Positions 11,688 to 21,892 of a stretch of 64,000 bases of DNA are shown one piece after another (positions within the stretch are counted from its first letter, which is position 1; each line of letters begins with the position of its first letter). The position numbers and the translations under genes are program-made. The DNA is taken from the NCBI GenBank assembly GCA_001599975.1, contig BCIO01000001.1, positions 5,019,631 through 5,083,630 on the forward strand, read 5' to 3'. Source of the stretch: Cystobasidiopsis lactophilus. Lineage: Eukaryota > Basidiomycota > Agaricostilbomycetes > Agaricostilbales > Chionosphaeraceae. A model generated the notes under the pieces. That model was not told the origin of the DNA, ran no database searches, and saw only the letters and a list, made by a program, of their open reading frames with translations.

Positions 11688-13830
11688 ATGTCTGAGTGAG
11701 TTCTGGTTGGACCTTGGACAGTGTTTCTAGGTCGGCTGAAAGGTTGTCACAGCGATGAGTTCATGCTGTAAGCTCGTCTTGAATGCGCATTGACAGCTGC
11801 TCGCTCACTCGGTTTGGCCTGCGCAGTGACGCTGATGCAGAGGATGTGCGCTGGCCATGCACTTTAGCTATGTGTTACAGAGCTGATAGCCGCAAGTCGA
11901 GCACAGGAGGACTACGGCTTCGACTACGAGGACGACGACGAGGAGACGGGCGGCGTGGACCTGGAGAACGACTATTACACTGCCAAATGTTCGTGGCCGG
12001 GCCTCTACACCATCAATTGTATCGATATTGATGCCGATTCAACCTCTACGAGCAGCTAAGAAGCAGGACAACGCGGAGGAGGCGATCAAGGCGTTCGAGG
12101 CTATTCTGCCCAAGGAAGGGGACGAGCAGGGCGAATGGGGCTTCAAGGCGCTCAAGCAGCTCACCAAGCTCACCTTCCGCCTCAAGCGCTTCGACGACTC
12201 GCTCGCCTACTACTCCAAGCTGCTCCCTTACACCAAAAAAGCCGTCACCAGAAAGTGCGTTGCCCTCCGCTCTCACGTTTGACAGGCTTTGGTCTCACTC
12301 GGGTGGTGCGATCACACAGCGTCTCTGAGAAGGCGATCAACGGCATCCTCGACTACGTCTCCGCCTCGGCCGACCTCGACCTCTCCCTGATGCAGCGCTT
12401 CTACGAGGAGACTCTCACCAGCTTAGCAGAGGCCAAGAACGATGTGCGTCCTTGTCCTCGCTTTAGAAGCTTCTAGGTTCTTATTCGGTAAGGGGGACTG
12501 CACAGAGGCTCAGCGTGAAAACCAACTTGAAACTGGCCAAGCTCTGGCTGGACCGCAAAGAATACGCCAGGTTGACCAAGGTGGGCAAAGCTTTCCCCTT
12601 GATCCTTGTTTAGGATAAGCCATGAACGAATTCCCACAGATTCTGCGAGAACTGCAAGCTTCGATCGCGATTGCAGAGCAAGGGGACACCGAGATGACGG
12701 GCACGGCGGACAACACGCGCGGCACCCTCCTGCTCGAGATCTACGCGCTCGAGATCCAGATGTACGGCGAGACGAAGAACAACAAGAAGCTGCGCGAGAT
12801 CTACGACAAGACGACGACGGTCAAGTCGGCCATCTCCCACCCCAAGATCAACGGCATCATCCGCGAGTGCGGCGGCAAGATGCACATGGACGAGAAGCAG
12901 TGGGCCAAGGCGCAGGTCGACTTCTTCGAGGCGTTCAAGAACTACGACGAGGCCGGCTCCAGCCAGCGCATCCAGGTCCTCAAGTACCTCGTCCTCTCCC
13001 ACATGCTCATGGGCTCCAAGATCAACCCCTTCGACTCGCAAGAGACCAAGCCGTGCGTTTTTGCCCACCAACTGAGCTTCTCTGTCTCAAGGGCCGTCGT
13101 GTCGCGCACAGATACAAGAACGACCCGCAAATCGTGGCCATGACCAATTTGGTGGACGCCTACCAAAACAACAACGTCCACGAGGCCGAGAAGCTCATCA
13201 AAGGTGGGCTGCCTGCTCTTGCTCTAGGCTTTTGAGCCCAGGCCAAGTGCGCATCCGCAGACAACCGGGCCACCATCATGGACGACCCTTTCATCCAGTC
13301 TCACATCGCCGAGGTCTTGCGTTCGTTACGGACCCAGTGGATCGTGGACATCATCAAGCCCTATACCCGCGTCGAGATTGGATACCTCGCTGATGTTCGT
13401 CTTGCTCCCTTTCCCTCACGAGCTGTTCTCATCCGCGAGTTGTGTGGCGAATAGCAACTGGGCATCTCGGACGACGACGTGCAAGACATCCTGGTGGCTC
13501 TCATTTTGGACGGGCGCGTGCAAGGCCGAATAGACGAGACGACGCAGCAATTGGAGCTGGACCGACAGTTCGTGATTTTTCACTTTTACAAGAAGTCTCC
13601 CAATTCTAAAACATTCGCTCAGCAAACACTTGGACACCAAGCGCTACAACGCCCTCTCGCAGTGGACAAGCGAACTGCGCCGCTTGCACAGCGCCATTGT
13701 CGCCAAGGCCGCCCAGACTGGGCCGGGCCAAAACGTCGGTGGCGGAGGGGGCAGCGGACCGTCGATGGGCTTTGGCTCGCACGGCGGCGGCATGAGCATG
13801 TTCAGCAGCCGCATGGACGACGAGTGGTAG
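11688..13830 (+). CDS. CSN2: COP9 signalosome subunit 2
   Basis: Ten exons: 11688..11695, 11897..11988, 12056..12254, 12320..12443, 12506..12580, 12640..13052, 13112..13203, 13261..13394, 13455..13567, 13623..13830 (485 aa). The product aligns almost end to end with animal CSN2: acidic start, [88 protein letters not shown] and the PCI/winged-helix end. CSN2 is a core subunit of the complex that removes Nedd8 from cullins. The first coding exon is only 8 nt and is followed by the longest intron of the gene (about 201 nt), so that first junction is the least certain. A Gly/Met-rich tail follows the PCI domain. The stop lies 6 bp from the stop of the gene on the other strand. Confidence 0.92.
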
Positions 13831-13836
13831 ATTCTT

Positions 13837-14528
13837 TCAACTTAGAGAGGGCTCGTCCAAGGCGACGGTGACGGCTGATGTGCGCTCGTGCTCGGCCATG
13901 GCTTCCGCTGTTGACGCTTCCTCCTCCACTTGCATTGGCTCATCCACTTGCTCTTGTACAACTACCTCTTGCTTCACTTCCGGCTCGATATCCATGGGAA
14001 CTGGCGGCGGCGGCGGTACAGCTGCAGCCAGCGGCTCTGGTTCTGGTTCTGGGATTGGAGGCGTGGGCTCCGGAGTTGGCTCGACGGACTGCTGCTGCTG
14101 GAGCTGAGAGGGCGGCGGCGCAGGGTGGGTCGGCATGGGAGTGGAAGGCTTGGTGTTGGAAGCAGAGGGCGCTTCAGAGGGCATGCCGGACGCGCCAGGC
14201 GTGTCGGCGGACTGGAGGCCAGCCAAAGTTGGGGCCATGTTGGCAGCGGCCTGGTTCATGTAGACTTCTTGCCGCTCCTCCTCCTCGCTCTCGAGCACTT
14301 TGACCCACTTGCACACCTTGAAGCCGTTCGTCACGCTCCCCGCGCTCGGCGTCACCCACTCCTTCTTCCACTTGGTCACCGGCGCCAACAAGGCCGACTG
14401 TTGCCCTTGGTTTGAGCGTGGATTGCGCAGTTAAACGGGCTGCAACGCACCCGCTGCTTGGTGAGCTGAGCTCGAGAGGAGAACTGGCCGCCCCGCTTGT
14501 CCTTCTTGCCGCCAAATCCCAAAGACAT
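13837..14528 (-). CDS. BCL7-like protein
   Basis: Exons 14528..14451 and 14397..13837 on the minus strand (212 aa), intron 14398..14450. The N-terminus ends in the BCL7 family block: a K-W-K-K-E-W-V-T segment followed by a short loop and KWVKVLE, equivalent to KWEKKWV...KWVPV of animal BCL7 proteins, which are small subunits of SWI/SNF remodellers. The remaining about 140 residues are Pro/Glu/Val-rich and disordered. The 3' end converges on CSN2 with only six bases between the two stop codons, so the transcripts must overlap. The N-terminal 26-residue exon is Lys/Arg-rich, similar to the Arg-rich start of BCL7. Assignment rests on one short motif. Confidence 0.72.
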
Positions 14529-14706
14529 CGTGTTGGAGCTGGTGGACCAAGTCTGACCCTTGTTGTGCTCATTTCGTGTCGCTCGCTTCGCTGCTTTTGG
14601 TTTACTGCACGCTTTCTGAGATGCTATAAATGCTGCTAGGACGCCTCGCTACGGGCCGGAGAGCCTTCCGCCGTCTCGTGGATGTGTTCTCGACTTGCTC
14701 AGAATT

Positions 14707-15034
14707 TCAAAGCGCGCTCGCCACTTGGGCGGCAAGACTCCCAGACTGTACAGCAGATGGCTCCCTCCATATGTTTTGTGACTCTACAGTACCGATGGAC
14801 GAGAGGTATCAGCACAAAGCGGCGCTGAGAGGAGGAGAGCGGCAACTTACGTTCGAAAGCAGGGAGTTGGCTACTTGCTACCGTGGCAGGAGCACTTGCA
14901 GGTGGTGCTGCAGTTGGAGCACTGCGAGGCAAATGCTGTGTGAACGGTGGCAAAGAGTCGTTCGAGAAAGAGAGGCTCACGGTGGTGCACTTGCCGTTCG
15001 AGATGAAGTTGATCAGAGCTTTGATGCCGAGCAT
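14707..15034 (-). CDS. small protein with two competing splice forms
   Basis: The first exon (15034..14981) codes MLGIKALINFISNGKCTT. Model 1 uses the nearest acceptor: exons 14935..14851 and 14783..14707, giving 71 aa with an Ala/Pro/Ser-rich middle. Model 2 skips to the next acceptor, 14 nt on (second exon 14921..14871), and gives a 34-aa protein whose last part has seven Cys in 15 residues (C-T-T-C-S-N-C-S-T-T-C-K-C-S-C), like fungal copper metallothioneins. Model 1 is favoured because it uses the first AG and a further canonical GTAAGT...TAG intron. The Cys-rich reading may be a chance product of Ala/Pro codons read out of frame. A strong TATA box lies upstream, and a probable 5'-leader intron (about 15046..15111) has good splice sites. 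I cannot name the product. Confidence 0.5.
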
Positions 15035-15192
15035 GTTGGTTAGCGCTTGAAAAGATGTGTCTGATCAGAACTTCATTGATGTGCCCCAGCCAGAGAGGAG
15101 TGAGCTCACCTTGCTTCTTGGAGTTTGGGTCTAAGGCGAGGTGGCGAGAGGAGATGGCTTTTGGTAGAAGGAGACCAAGAAGCAAAGGCGCC

Positions 15193-15200
15193 CTTTTATA
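15193..15200 (-). promoter_or_regulatory. TATA box
   Basis: TATAAAAG on the minus strand, about 160 bp upstream of the small-gene ATG at 15034. A likely leader intron between them shortens the spliced leader to well under 100 nt. An inverted CCAAT-like element sits about 30 bp further upstream. Clear TATA boxes are rare in this window, which hints at high or inducible expression. Confidence 0.6.
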
Positions 15201-15578
15201 GGCGTGTCTCCACAACCCTGCGGTGCCCAATAAGCTCGCCCACTCCGAGGGATGCTTCATTGGAGAGTGCGGTGAGTCTGGTCATCCGCTTTACGAAAGT
15301 GCCCCGAAATCTGACCCATGTCGGCGTTGGCCAGCTCTATTCTTGTTCAATGCCTGCCCACGCTGTGCTTTGTGCCGATCGGTGTGATAGTCCGCGCTTG
15401 TTGCGATTGTAGAGGAGCGGAATTTTGCTCTCCCAATTTGTGCCGCCGCCACAAGACGAGGTCTTGTGGCCTTGAGTGTCCCAGGAATGCGCCAGCAGCT
15501 ATGAACTATACTCAGACTAGTAATGATGCAGTAGCACTTTCGCATTAGGTATTGCAATGGCAAAGCTTTGGCCGGCCT
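15201..15578. other. intergenic region
   Basis: Upstream sequence of the small TATA-driven gene and the 3' flank of the adenylate-forming enzyme. No other gene or RNA was recognised; short frames here have no supporting motif. Confidence 0.45.
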
Positions 15579-17714
15579 TTAGTCCGAAGAGCAGGATATA
15601 GGAAGCTTCGCAAGATTGGCAGTCAGCCCATAGAGTGCTTGCTCGAACAATGACTTCTTGAGCCGCTCTGCGAAGCTCGTCATCACCGTGTCAGAATCCA
15701 CTTGACCGTCCGCCTTTGGAGTCATTATGAGGGAGGTGGCAAAGAGGCGGCTTTGGGGCAAACTGACCTTCCGTGGTAGTTCGAAGGACACAGCGATGCG
15801 TCTGTAAGAGTCTTAACTAGACTTTGAGCTTCGTAGTCCAGGCAAAAAACAAAATGTGGACCATACCGATGCGAAAGGTACAGGCGCGTTTACGTTCGAA
15901 GCTCACCCAGCGCTGGAACACCTCCTTTCGGACTTCGTTGTATTCAAGGCTGCAGTCTGGTGCTCTTTCGACGATGAGCGCGAAGCTGTCTAGCAGTTTA
16001 GAAGGAACGCAAGAACCAAGCTGACACCAGTCTCACTTTGGGTTCGCCGTGCCAATCAACACAGCCGATGAAACCAGATCGCCACAACCATCTTTTATAA
16101 AACCGTGGACCAATCTAAAAAGACATGTAAACCTAATTGTACCGCTCTCTGGCCAGAAGTGCTTACGCAAAGTCGTTGAAATGCAGTTGCACTTGCGCCA
16201 TTTCGTGATGCTCTTCTTCTTCAAAATGGTATTTGAAGGTCTGGTGGCCATCAACGTAAGGGCCGTTGGAGAAACTGAGAGAGCCAGTGACCTGTGAGAA
16301 CCGCCTGAAGTCATCTGGCATTCGCCTCACAAGCAACCCGTCCAATGCTCGGGACCTTTGTTCGGCTCTACCACGCCAAATCGGACCGGAGGACAATCTC
16401 GGGTCAGGACCAACTGCCGAAGGTGCGATGGAGGATTGGTGTCCACGAACCGCATGCCGGCGTAGCATGGTACGAGTGCCTCGGGTACATCAGCGTGAGA
16501 GATGAACAAAGGAGAGGTTTGAGCTGTGCCAATCAGAGTGCGGACGTCCAGGCACTGAGTTGAAGTGGAGTCGAAGGCAGAGCCGGCGGACCAGCCTCCC
16601 ACTATCACGACCGTAAATCGGCAGAATTAGAAAATCTAGATCTGTACGCACAAACAACAAATTGGATTGGCCGGAGAACGTCCAGCCTATCTAGAGCAAT
16701 GGCTTCTTTGGCCAGCTTTTCTACAACGGTGCGCACAGTGGACATCCGCCTGATGACGATCCCCCGACGAGTCATGTTGATGATTTCTGGCAGTATCTGA
16801 GCTGTGATTCCTTCTCAGTAGGATAGACAAGATAGACACACCGTTCAATGTGTCGTCGAATTGAAAAGGGATGGCACAACTTTGGCCGAACCAGGTAGCG
16901 CTCAAGACTGATCCCACAAGGCCCAAGCCAGAGGTCAAAGGGCCAGATAGCAAGACAACAGCAGGAATTCCACATGCACTGTGTCCTGCGCCCAATGCCT
17001 GCGCCAAGTACGCAAACGACCATTTCACCAGCCTTTTTTCGCGTGTCAAGTTAGTTTATTAATGCCAGGTAACAAAACGAGACAGGTTAGTTACGGAGTA
17101 TTGGCCGGACTCTGTGATGCTTTTACAGGCGAGGAGTAAAGGCATGGGGCGCTCGTGTCTTCAGCAAGCCGCTTAAAATCGAGATTTTTGGCGCGGTGGT
17201 ATGTACTCAAGAAGTTTGGAATATGAATGGTAGGGATATTGGTGGATGTGCGGGCGATCTGATAGAATTCTGACGAACACAGAAGGGCAAGCGGACAAGA
17301 CGTCGCAAATAGCTTGACCAGGTCGGAAGGGGAATGCGTTGGTGGGTTCACGGGCATTGGAAGAAACTGCACCACAAAGGATGCTTTCCACAAGCCAACC
17401 AATGTCACCACATCCAGGTATTTGCGGCCAACAGCGTATACCTAGCCGCCCAAGTCAAAAACCACCAGCCCGCGTGCGCGAAACAAACCTACAGCAACGG
17501 TCGAATACGGGGGCAAATTCAATAGATTGAACCAGAATGCTGCAGCTAGATCCGTATCTTCTTCGTACTGGGCAAAGCTGATGCGTTCCCAGTTCCGGCC
17601 AAAGGAACTGTGGCAAGAATTCGATTCATCGGGCGAGAAGAACGCAGTCCGCGCGGGTTCCGTTTTGGCAAAGTGCCTGATGGCATCCAGATAGGAATCG
17701 GGCATGATGGACAT
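15579..17714 (-). CDS. adenylate-forming (ANL superfamily) enzyme, multi-exon
   Basis: Start ATG at 17714, stop at 15579. First exon 17714..17493, a 51-nt intron, then exon 2 from 17441; roughly eight introns in all, later junctions not all resolved. The N-terminal part reads like the start of fungal AMP-binding/NRPS-like adenylation domains (TVAVYAVGRKYLDVVTLVGLW). Later blocks match the order of that fold: LLSGPLTSGLGLVGSVL, a core beta-strand block ending in EHWTG, a GDLV...TANPK segment in place of the usual G-R-x-D-D...NP motif, and a C-terminal lid. I could not find the Ser/Thr-rich nucleotide loop (TSGTTG-PK) in any splice form. No carrier or reductase domain follows. It may be diverged, non-catalytic or decayed. 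Confidence 0.62.
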
Positions 17715-18087
17715 GTCCTACTTCACTGATTGGGGATGAGGGGAGCTGCAATTCGAACGCTGGGGCGTTTCCTCAATTTGAAGCGAATGGCATCGCATCG
17801 CAGCGGGTGCGCCGGGTTCCGTTGCTCGAAACGCATGCGCCGCATCTGGTGCTATCGGTTGAATAACTCGAATGCGTGGATCTGGCAGATGTGTGGCCCC
17901 AGCTCGCGAAACAAATTCGAGAGAGCACAATCCAATCCAGCCGCATGAAAGACCGGATTGTACTTTCGGCGGCAACTGCGGGAGCTTGGAGCACGCTGTT
18001 CCTTTTAACAATCCATCCAAGCGAGAGGAGCGACGTCGGGAAGAGAGCCAATTCAGTCGTTTGATGGAAGCAAAAAAAGAAGATCAA
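17715..18087. other. intergenic region
   Basis: Promoter side of the adenylate-forming gene. A T-run downstream of the tRNA fragment (about 18070..18080, minus-strand Ts) looks like a Pol III terminator. Nothing else was recognised. Confidence 0.45.
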
Positions 18088-18174
18088 TGCCCCCGTGCGG
18101 GATTGAGCCGCAGACCTTTGGTTAAATTTGTATGTGAATACAAGACCAACGCTCTACCACTCTGTTGAATTCGT
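18088..18174 (-). pseudogene. tRNA-Thr(UGU) with intron, lacking its 5' segment
   Basis: On the minus strand, everything from position 14 of a tRNA onward is present. The D-loop and 3' D-stem read AGTGGTAGAGC. The anticodon stem TTGGT/ACCAA is perfectly paired, with anticodon TGT and a 15-nt intron one base after the anticodon. The variable loop is AGGTC, the T-stem TGCGG/CCGCA has loop CTCAATC, and the 3' acceptor strand CGGGGGC is followed by A. A T-run follows as terminator. The 13 bases that should form the 5' acceptor strand and D-stem do not pair at all with their partners. It is either a truncated pseudogene or something odder. A complete tRNA would start GCCCCCG. Confidence 0.7.
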
Positions 18175-18474
18175 TAGAGAAAGGCAGCAAAAAACACGAC
18201 AATCGAGACTCACGAGCTACAAGGGCCGATTGATTTCCTTCCAAAGGCCCTTTCGCGCGCCCCAGCCCGGGCAACTTTGGCTCGATCTATCAGCGTGTGG
18301 TCCACTTCCGCCCATTTCACATGCAAGAAGAATGTGCTGTGTTTCGCGGGCTTCTGAAGGTAGGTAGCGAAGAAGGATTACAAGTAGTCCAGCTGGAGTG
18401 AACAGGCTGGCTCTCAAACGAACCCACACCCAACAACAGTGACCAACTTGGTAAAGGAGCCACGCTACTGCCCA

Positions 18475-19662
18475 CTAGATGTGCTTCAGCCTGTGATTTG
18501 AACGCCTGATTTGAGAGTCGAGACTGTGATAGCATTCATCTCAGTTTCCAAGCAGAAGGTAAGTAAAAGGAACGCACGCATCCATCTTGTCGCCCAGGTC
18601 ATCGATGACTTCGTTCTGCGCCTTGACTTCCTCATAAGTTGCATTCGCCATCACTTTGAGGCTTCTGGACACGTCGGACAGCTGGTCCAAGTTGCTCTCG
18701 ATCTGTCGCTCCATTTGGTGGTCCTCTTCGTCCGCTTCGAATTGGTATCGTCTATGAGACACGATCAGTCAGAGCAGGATCTGAAGCAAGAGACAGCTCA
18801 ACCTACGACCGACTGGCTGCTTTTGCTGGACCAACCCTATATTTGCTGGCAAGGACCGCGCTGCGATCGTCTGAAGCGGACGAGTCGGCTGCTTTGAAGG
18901 CACTCCGCATCCGATGTTGGGCTTCGTCTGCCTGGCGCTGTATATCCTCCCTCTGCTCTCGCTCTGCATGATATCGAGCCATGATGCGCTCCTCTTCGGC
19001 GTCCCTCTTCTTCGATTTATTGAAGTTGAAGTTGGGCCGGAAGATCGACTTGTTGAGCGCTTCGACCTCCTTGGTCTGGTCTCGCGCGCGGTCATTGTAC
19101 ACCTTGGTGTTGCCCACGGCCAGCCCTGTGTTGATGAGATGCTCTGTTGTTCCAAAACTCATGAGCCTAAGTCGACAATGAGCTGAGACCAGGAATTCAA
19201 CTGACGTCGCTGATCGCCCAACTTGGTGAGAGTACTGGCAGCAATGGCTTGCGCTTCGCGCCCAACCCGCAAAGCGTTCTCTGTCGAGGCAAGGGATTCG
19301 GACTTGGTAAGCTTGATCTGCTGGCTGATCGCTTCGACCTCGTCCTCCTCGTGGAGTATCCGTCCGTGATTTTCGTAGTCGGGTTGGTCGTATGAGGCCC
19401 CTTGATCAAGATCGTATTGGCCAAAGCCGGCATTAGGTGCCTTCGCCTCGCGAAAGAGCTCTTGCCGTCCTCGCCAAGAGCCTGGAACTGGAGAACTGGC
19501 CACATCGCCCCTGAGCAGTTCTTGTCGGGCTTCGTCGTAGCTTTGAGGCACATTGGCAGCAGCCGCTCTGGACTCCGAGGTCGATCCGCTTCCAGAGGCT
19601 GTGAGCGGCGCCGCCACTGGAGGAATCTCAACCGGTTTCTTGCTCTTGCTTAAGAAGCCCAT
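18475..19662 (-). CDS. SEC9: SNAP-25-type t-SNARE Sec9
   Basis: Four exons on the minus strand: 19662..19202, 19157..18807, 18751..18578, 18523..18475 (344 aa). Introns are 44, 55 and 54 nt; the first acceptor has a nearby alternative. Sec9 pairs with a syntaxin and synaptobrevin in exocytosis at the plasma membrane. Two SNARE helices are visible. The first (about residues 110-180) runs through LTKSESLASTENALRVGREA and ends with LNKSIFRPNFNFNKSKKR, the linker typical of fungal Sec9. The second begins RYQFEADEEDHQMERQIESN and closes with LDSQIRRSNHRLKHI. There is no membrane anchor, as expected. The N-terminal about 100 residues are Ser/Ala-rich and disordered. Divergent from the aquaporin gene. 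Confidence 0.9.
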
Positions 19663-20161
19663 GTTTTCCTGGTACTTGAGACTGTGAGAGAGTGGAAAGG
19701 TGGCCGATTGCGGAAGAGGAAGTCAGAACCGAGGGAGGATCGACGCCAGCGCCACGCACTGCCTCTCTCAGCTTGCCCGCGACCTCCATCCAATTGGCCC
19801 GCCAACGCGAAATATATGGCACTTGACGTCTCTTTTAAGCTCGAGTTGCTGTTTGAGCGTCCCACAAGAAATGCCTTCCCTCAGTTGCCCCAGGACGCGC
19901 CTTAAATTAAACTTGGCCTTGCCTGCCTGCTCCTCTTCCCTGTGAAATGGCCGGCCGGCCTGGACACAAGTGCTTTGCAAATGCTCTGTTTAAAGGCCAT
20001 GCTAAATGACGAAAGACTCTTGGAAAGCAAAAAGAGGATCGAGAGTGCCGGAGCCCACGTCATGAGGAGCTCCCGCAGGCAGCGCTCCCGCCGAGAGCTT
20101 GCTTGCTTTCTTCGATTGTTGCTCTGCGCTTGTGTCCTGCTGCCTTTCTGACCTTGTTAAA
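19663..20161. other. divergent promoter region (SEC9 / aquaporin)
   Basis: About 500 bp separating two divergently transcribed genes. No RNA gene or repeat seen. A minus-strand TTTAAG-type AT-rich patch lies near 19830 but is not a convincing TATA box. Confidence 0.5.
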
Positions 20162-21611
20162 ATGGCTATCAAGCATGATCTGGTCGCTTTCGTGGGCGAA
20201 CTGGTCGGCACGACGCTCTTCCTCTTCCTCGGTCTGGGTGGCATCCAAACAGCACTCAACTCAGAGACGCAATCCCAACTCGAAACTGCCTCTTCTATTA
20301 GCTTATCAAATCAGACTATCATGTTCATCTCGGCTGTAAGCTCTGTTCGTGCTATAGCCTTGGAGGTCGTCTCAAACCTTTGAAACAGTCCATGGGCCTC
20401 TCGCTGCTCGTCAATGCCTGTGAGCCTTATTTACTCGTACATCGACTATCCCATGGTGTTGAAGCACGCCGCAGGGGTTTTCTATCGGGTCACCGGCGGC
20501 CTCTTCAATCCCAGGTTGGTGATCCTCCACAATTGTTTCAGGGTTTGCCTAACGTCTGCTTGTGGAGTGTCACCTTGGCTCGTAGGTTCTCATTTTGACC
20601 CGTGGGATCTTCAATATTGATGCGCTGGCGGTCACACAGTCTGGTTGATTGGCGGCTTGTCGAACCTACGCGCTGTTCTCTTGACCGTCGCCCAAATAGC
20701 CGGAGGAATTCTAGGCGCAGGATTAGTACAGCTTTTGACGCCATACGACGTCAAAGTCACGATTACCACCTTGGCGGACGGCATGAATAATGCTCAGGGG
20801 CTCTTCCTCGAAGCTTTTTTGACGGCGATGCTGGTCTTTACCGTCCTTATGCTGGCTGCCGAGAAGCACAAGGCCACCTTCATTGCGCCCATTGGTATTG
20901 GTCTGGTGCTGTTTGCGTGTCAGCTCTTCGGGACCTTGTGGACTGGGTATGTGATAGACTTTTGGGTTGGAGTGTCCCGACGTTGACACCCCATTGTGTC
21001 TTTAGATGTGGTTTAAATCAGGCCAGGGCGCTCGGCCCCTCGGTGGTGGCGCGGTCCTTTCCGAGCTGTAAGAACTTCACTGCACCCGAAGCCGCTGCCC
21101 ACTGAATGAATCTGGGATAGACCATTGGATCTACTGGGTCGGCCCTTACATTGGCAGCTTGATCGCCGTCGCCTTCTATGTCATGCTGAAAGCCTTCGAC
21201 TATGGCGAGGTGGTCTTGGGGCAAGATTCAGCCGATGATCAAAAGTCGCCCGTGCCGGTCTACGCCAAGATGTTCCACCCTTTCAGCAAGGCTCAAAAGG
21301 ATGAGCTGGAGAATGCTGGTGTGTCTGCAAACCAGGTGGATATGGCGGAGAAAGGGATGGCGCAACCTAATGGCAAGAATCGCCACTCGAGCGCATCGGA
21401 TGCCACCGTTGTTGACGGCTCGCCCTCTGACTCTCGCCACGTCAAGGTCAGGGAGCCTCGGTCTACTTCGACTCCTCGACGCAGCAAATCAGGAAGAGCC
21501 AAGCCGCCAATCGCCAAGGATGTCGTTACAGATCCGGCCGGCCAAGATGTCGGCGCAATCGCCTCTCCTCACACCCACCCTGGGTGCGATACGAACCTCT
21601 GCAGACGCTAG
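20162..21611 (+). CDS. aquaporin/aquaglyceroporin-family channel
   Basis: Seven exons: 20162..20335, 20389..20419, 20475..20514, 20568..20581, 20640..20946, 21006..21067, 21121..21611 (372 aa). Six hydrophobic helices with the MIP layout: an N-terminal GELVGTTLFLFLGLGG helix, NAWVFYRVTGGLFNPSVTLALW around the first pore loop, AQIAGGILGAGLV, and GCGLNQARALGPSVV at the second pore loop, followed by HWIYWVGPYIGSLIA. The two pore motifs read NPS and NQA instead of NPA/NPA. The arginine after the second motif, part of the selectivity filter, is kept. Exon 4 is only 14 nt and lies inside the first pore loop. The C-terminal about 130 residues are hydrophilic, rich in Ser/Pro/Lys and probably regulatory. 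Water or glycerol selectivity cannot be told. Confidence 0.88.
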
Positions 21612-21892
21612 TACATTGTTCTAACCTACTCCTTTTACAGCATGGGCCTCAAAAAGCTGTCCGGCGTTGCCCACAAATGATTTTGAACGACCTCCTCCAC
21701 GCTCGCACTTTGGCACAAACACGACCCTTGCTAATGTTATTCTGTATGTATTTTGGTAGACCTTGGATGTAGATGTAACGCCCAATGCAATGCACGACTG
21801 CCCTCTCCACTGCAAGAAGCGGTCTGGTGGACCGAACCGTCGCACCGCTTCTGAAGCCCTCTCTCGCAGCTCTCCTTGCTCCCAAACGACCA

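Noticed and set aside
17503-17515. GCCCCCGTA on the minus strand, matching the missing 5' strand of the tRNA-Thr fragment
   Set aside because: It lies inside a coding exon of the adenylate-forming gene and is not followed by a D-arm; taken as coincidence.
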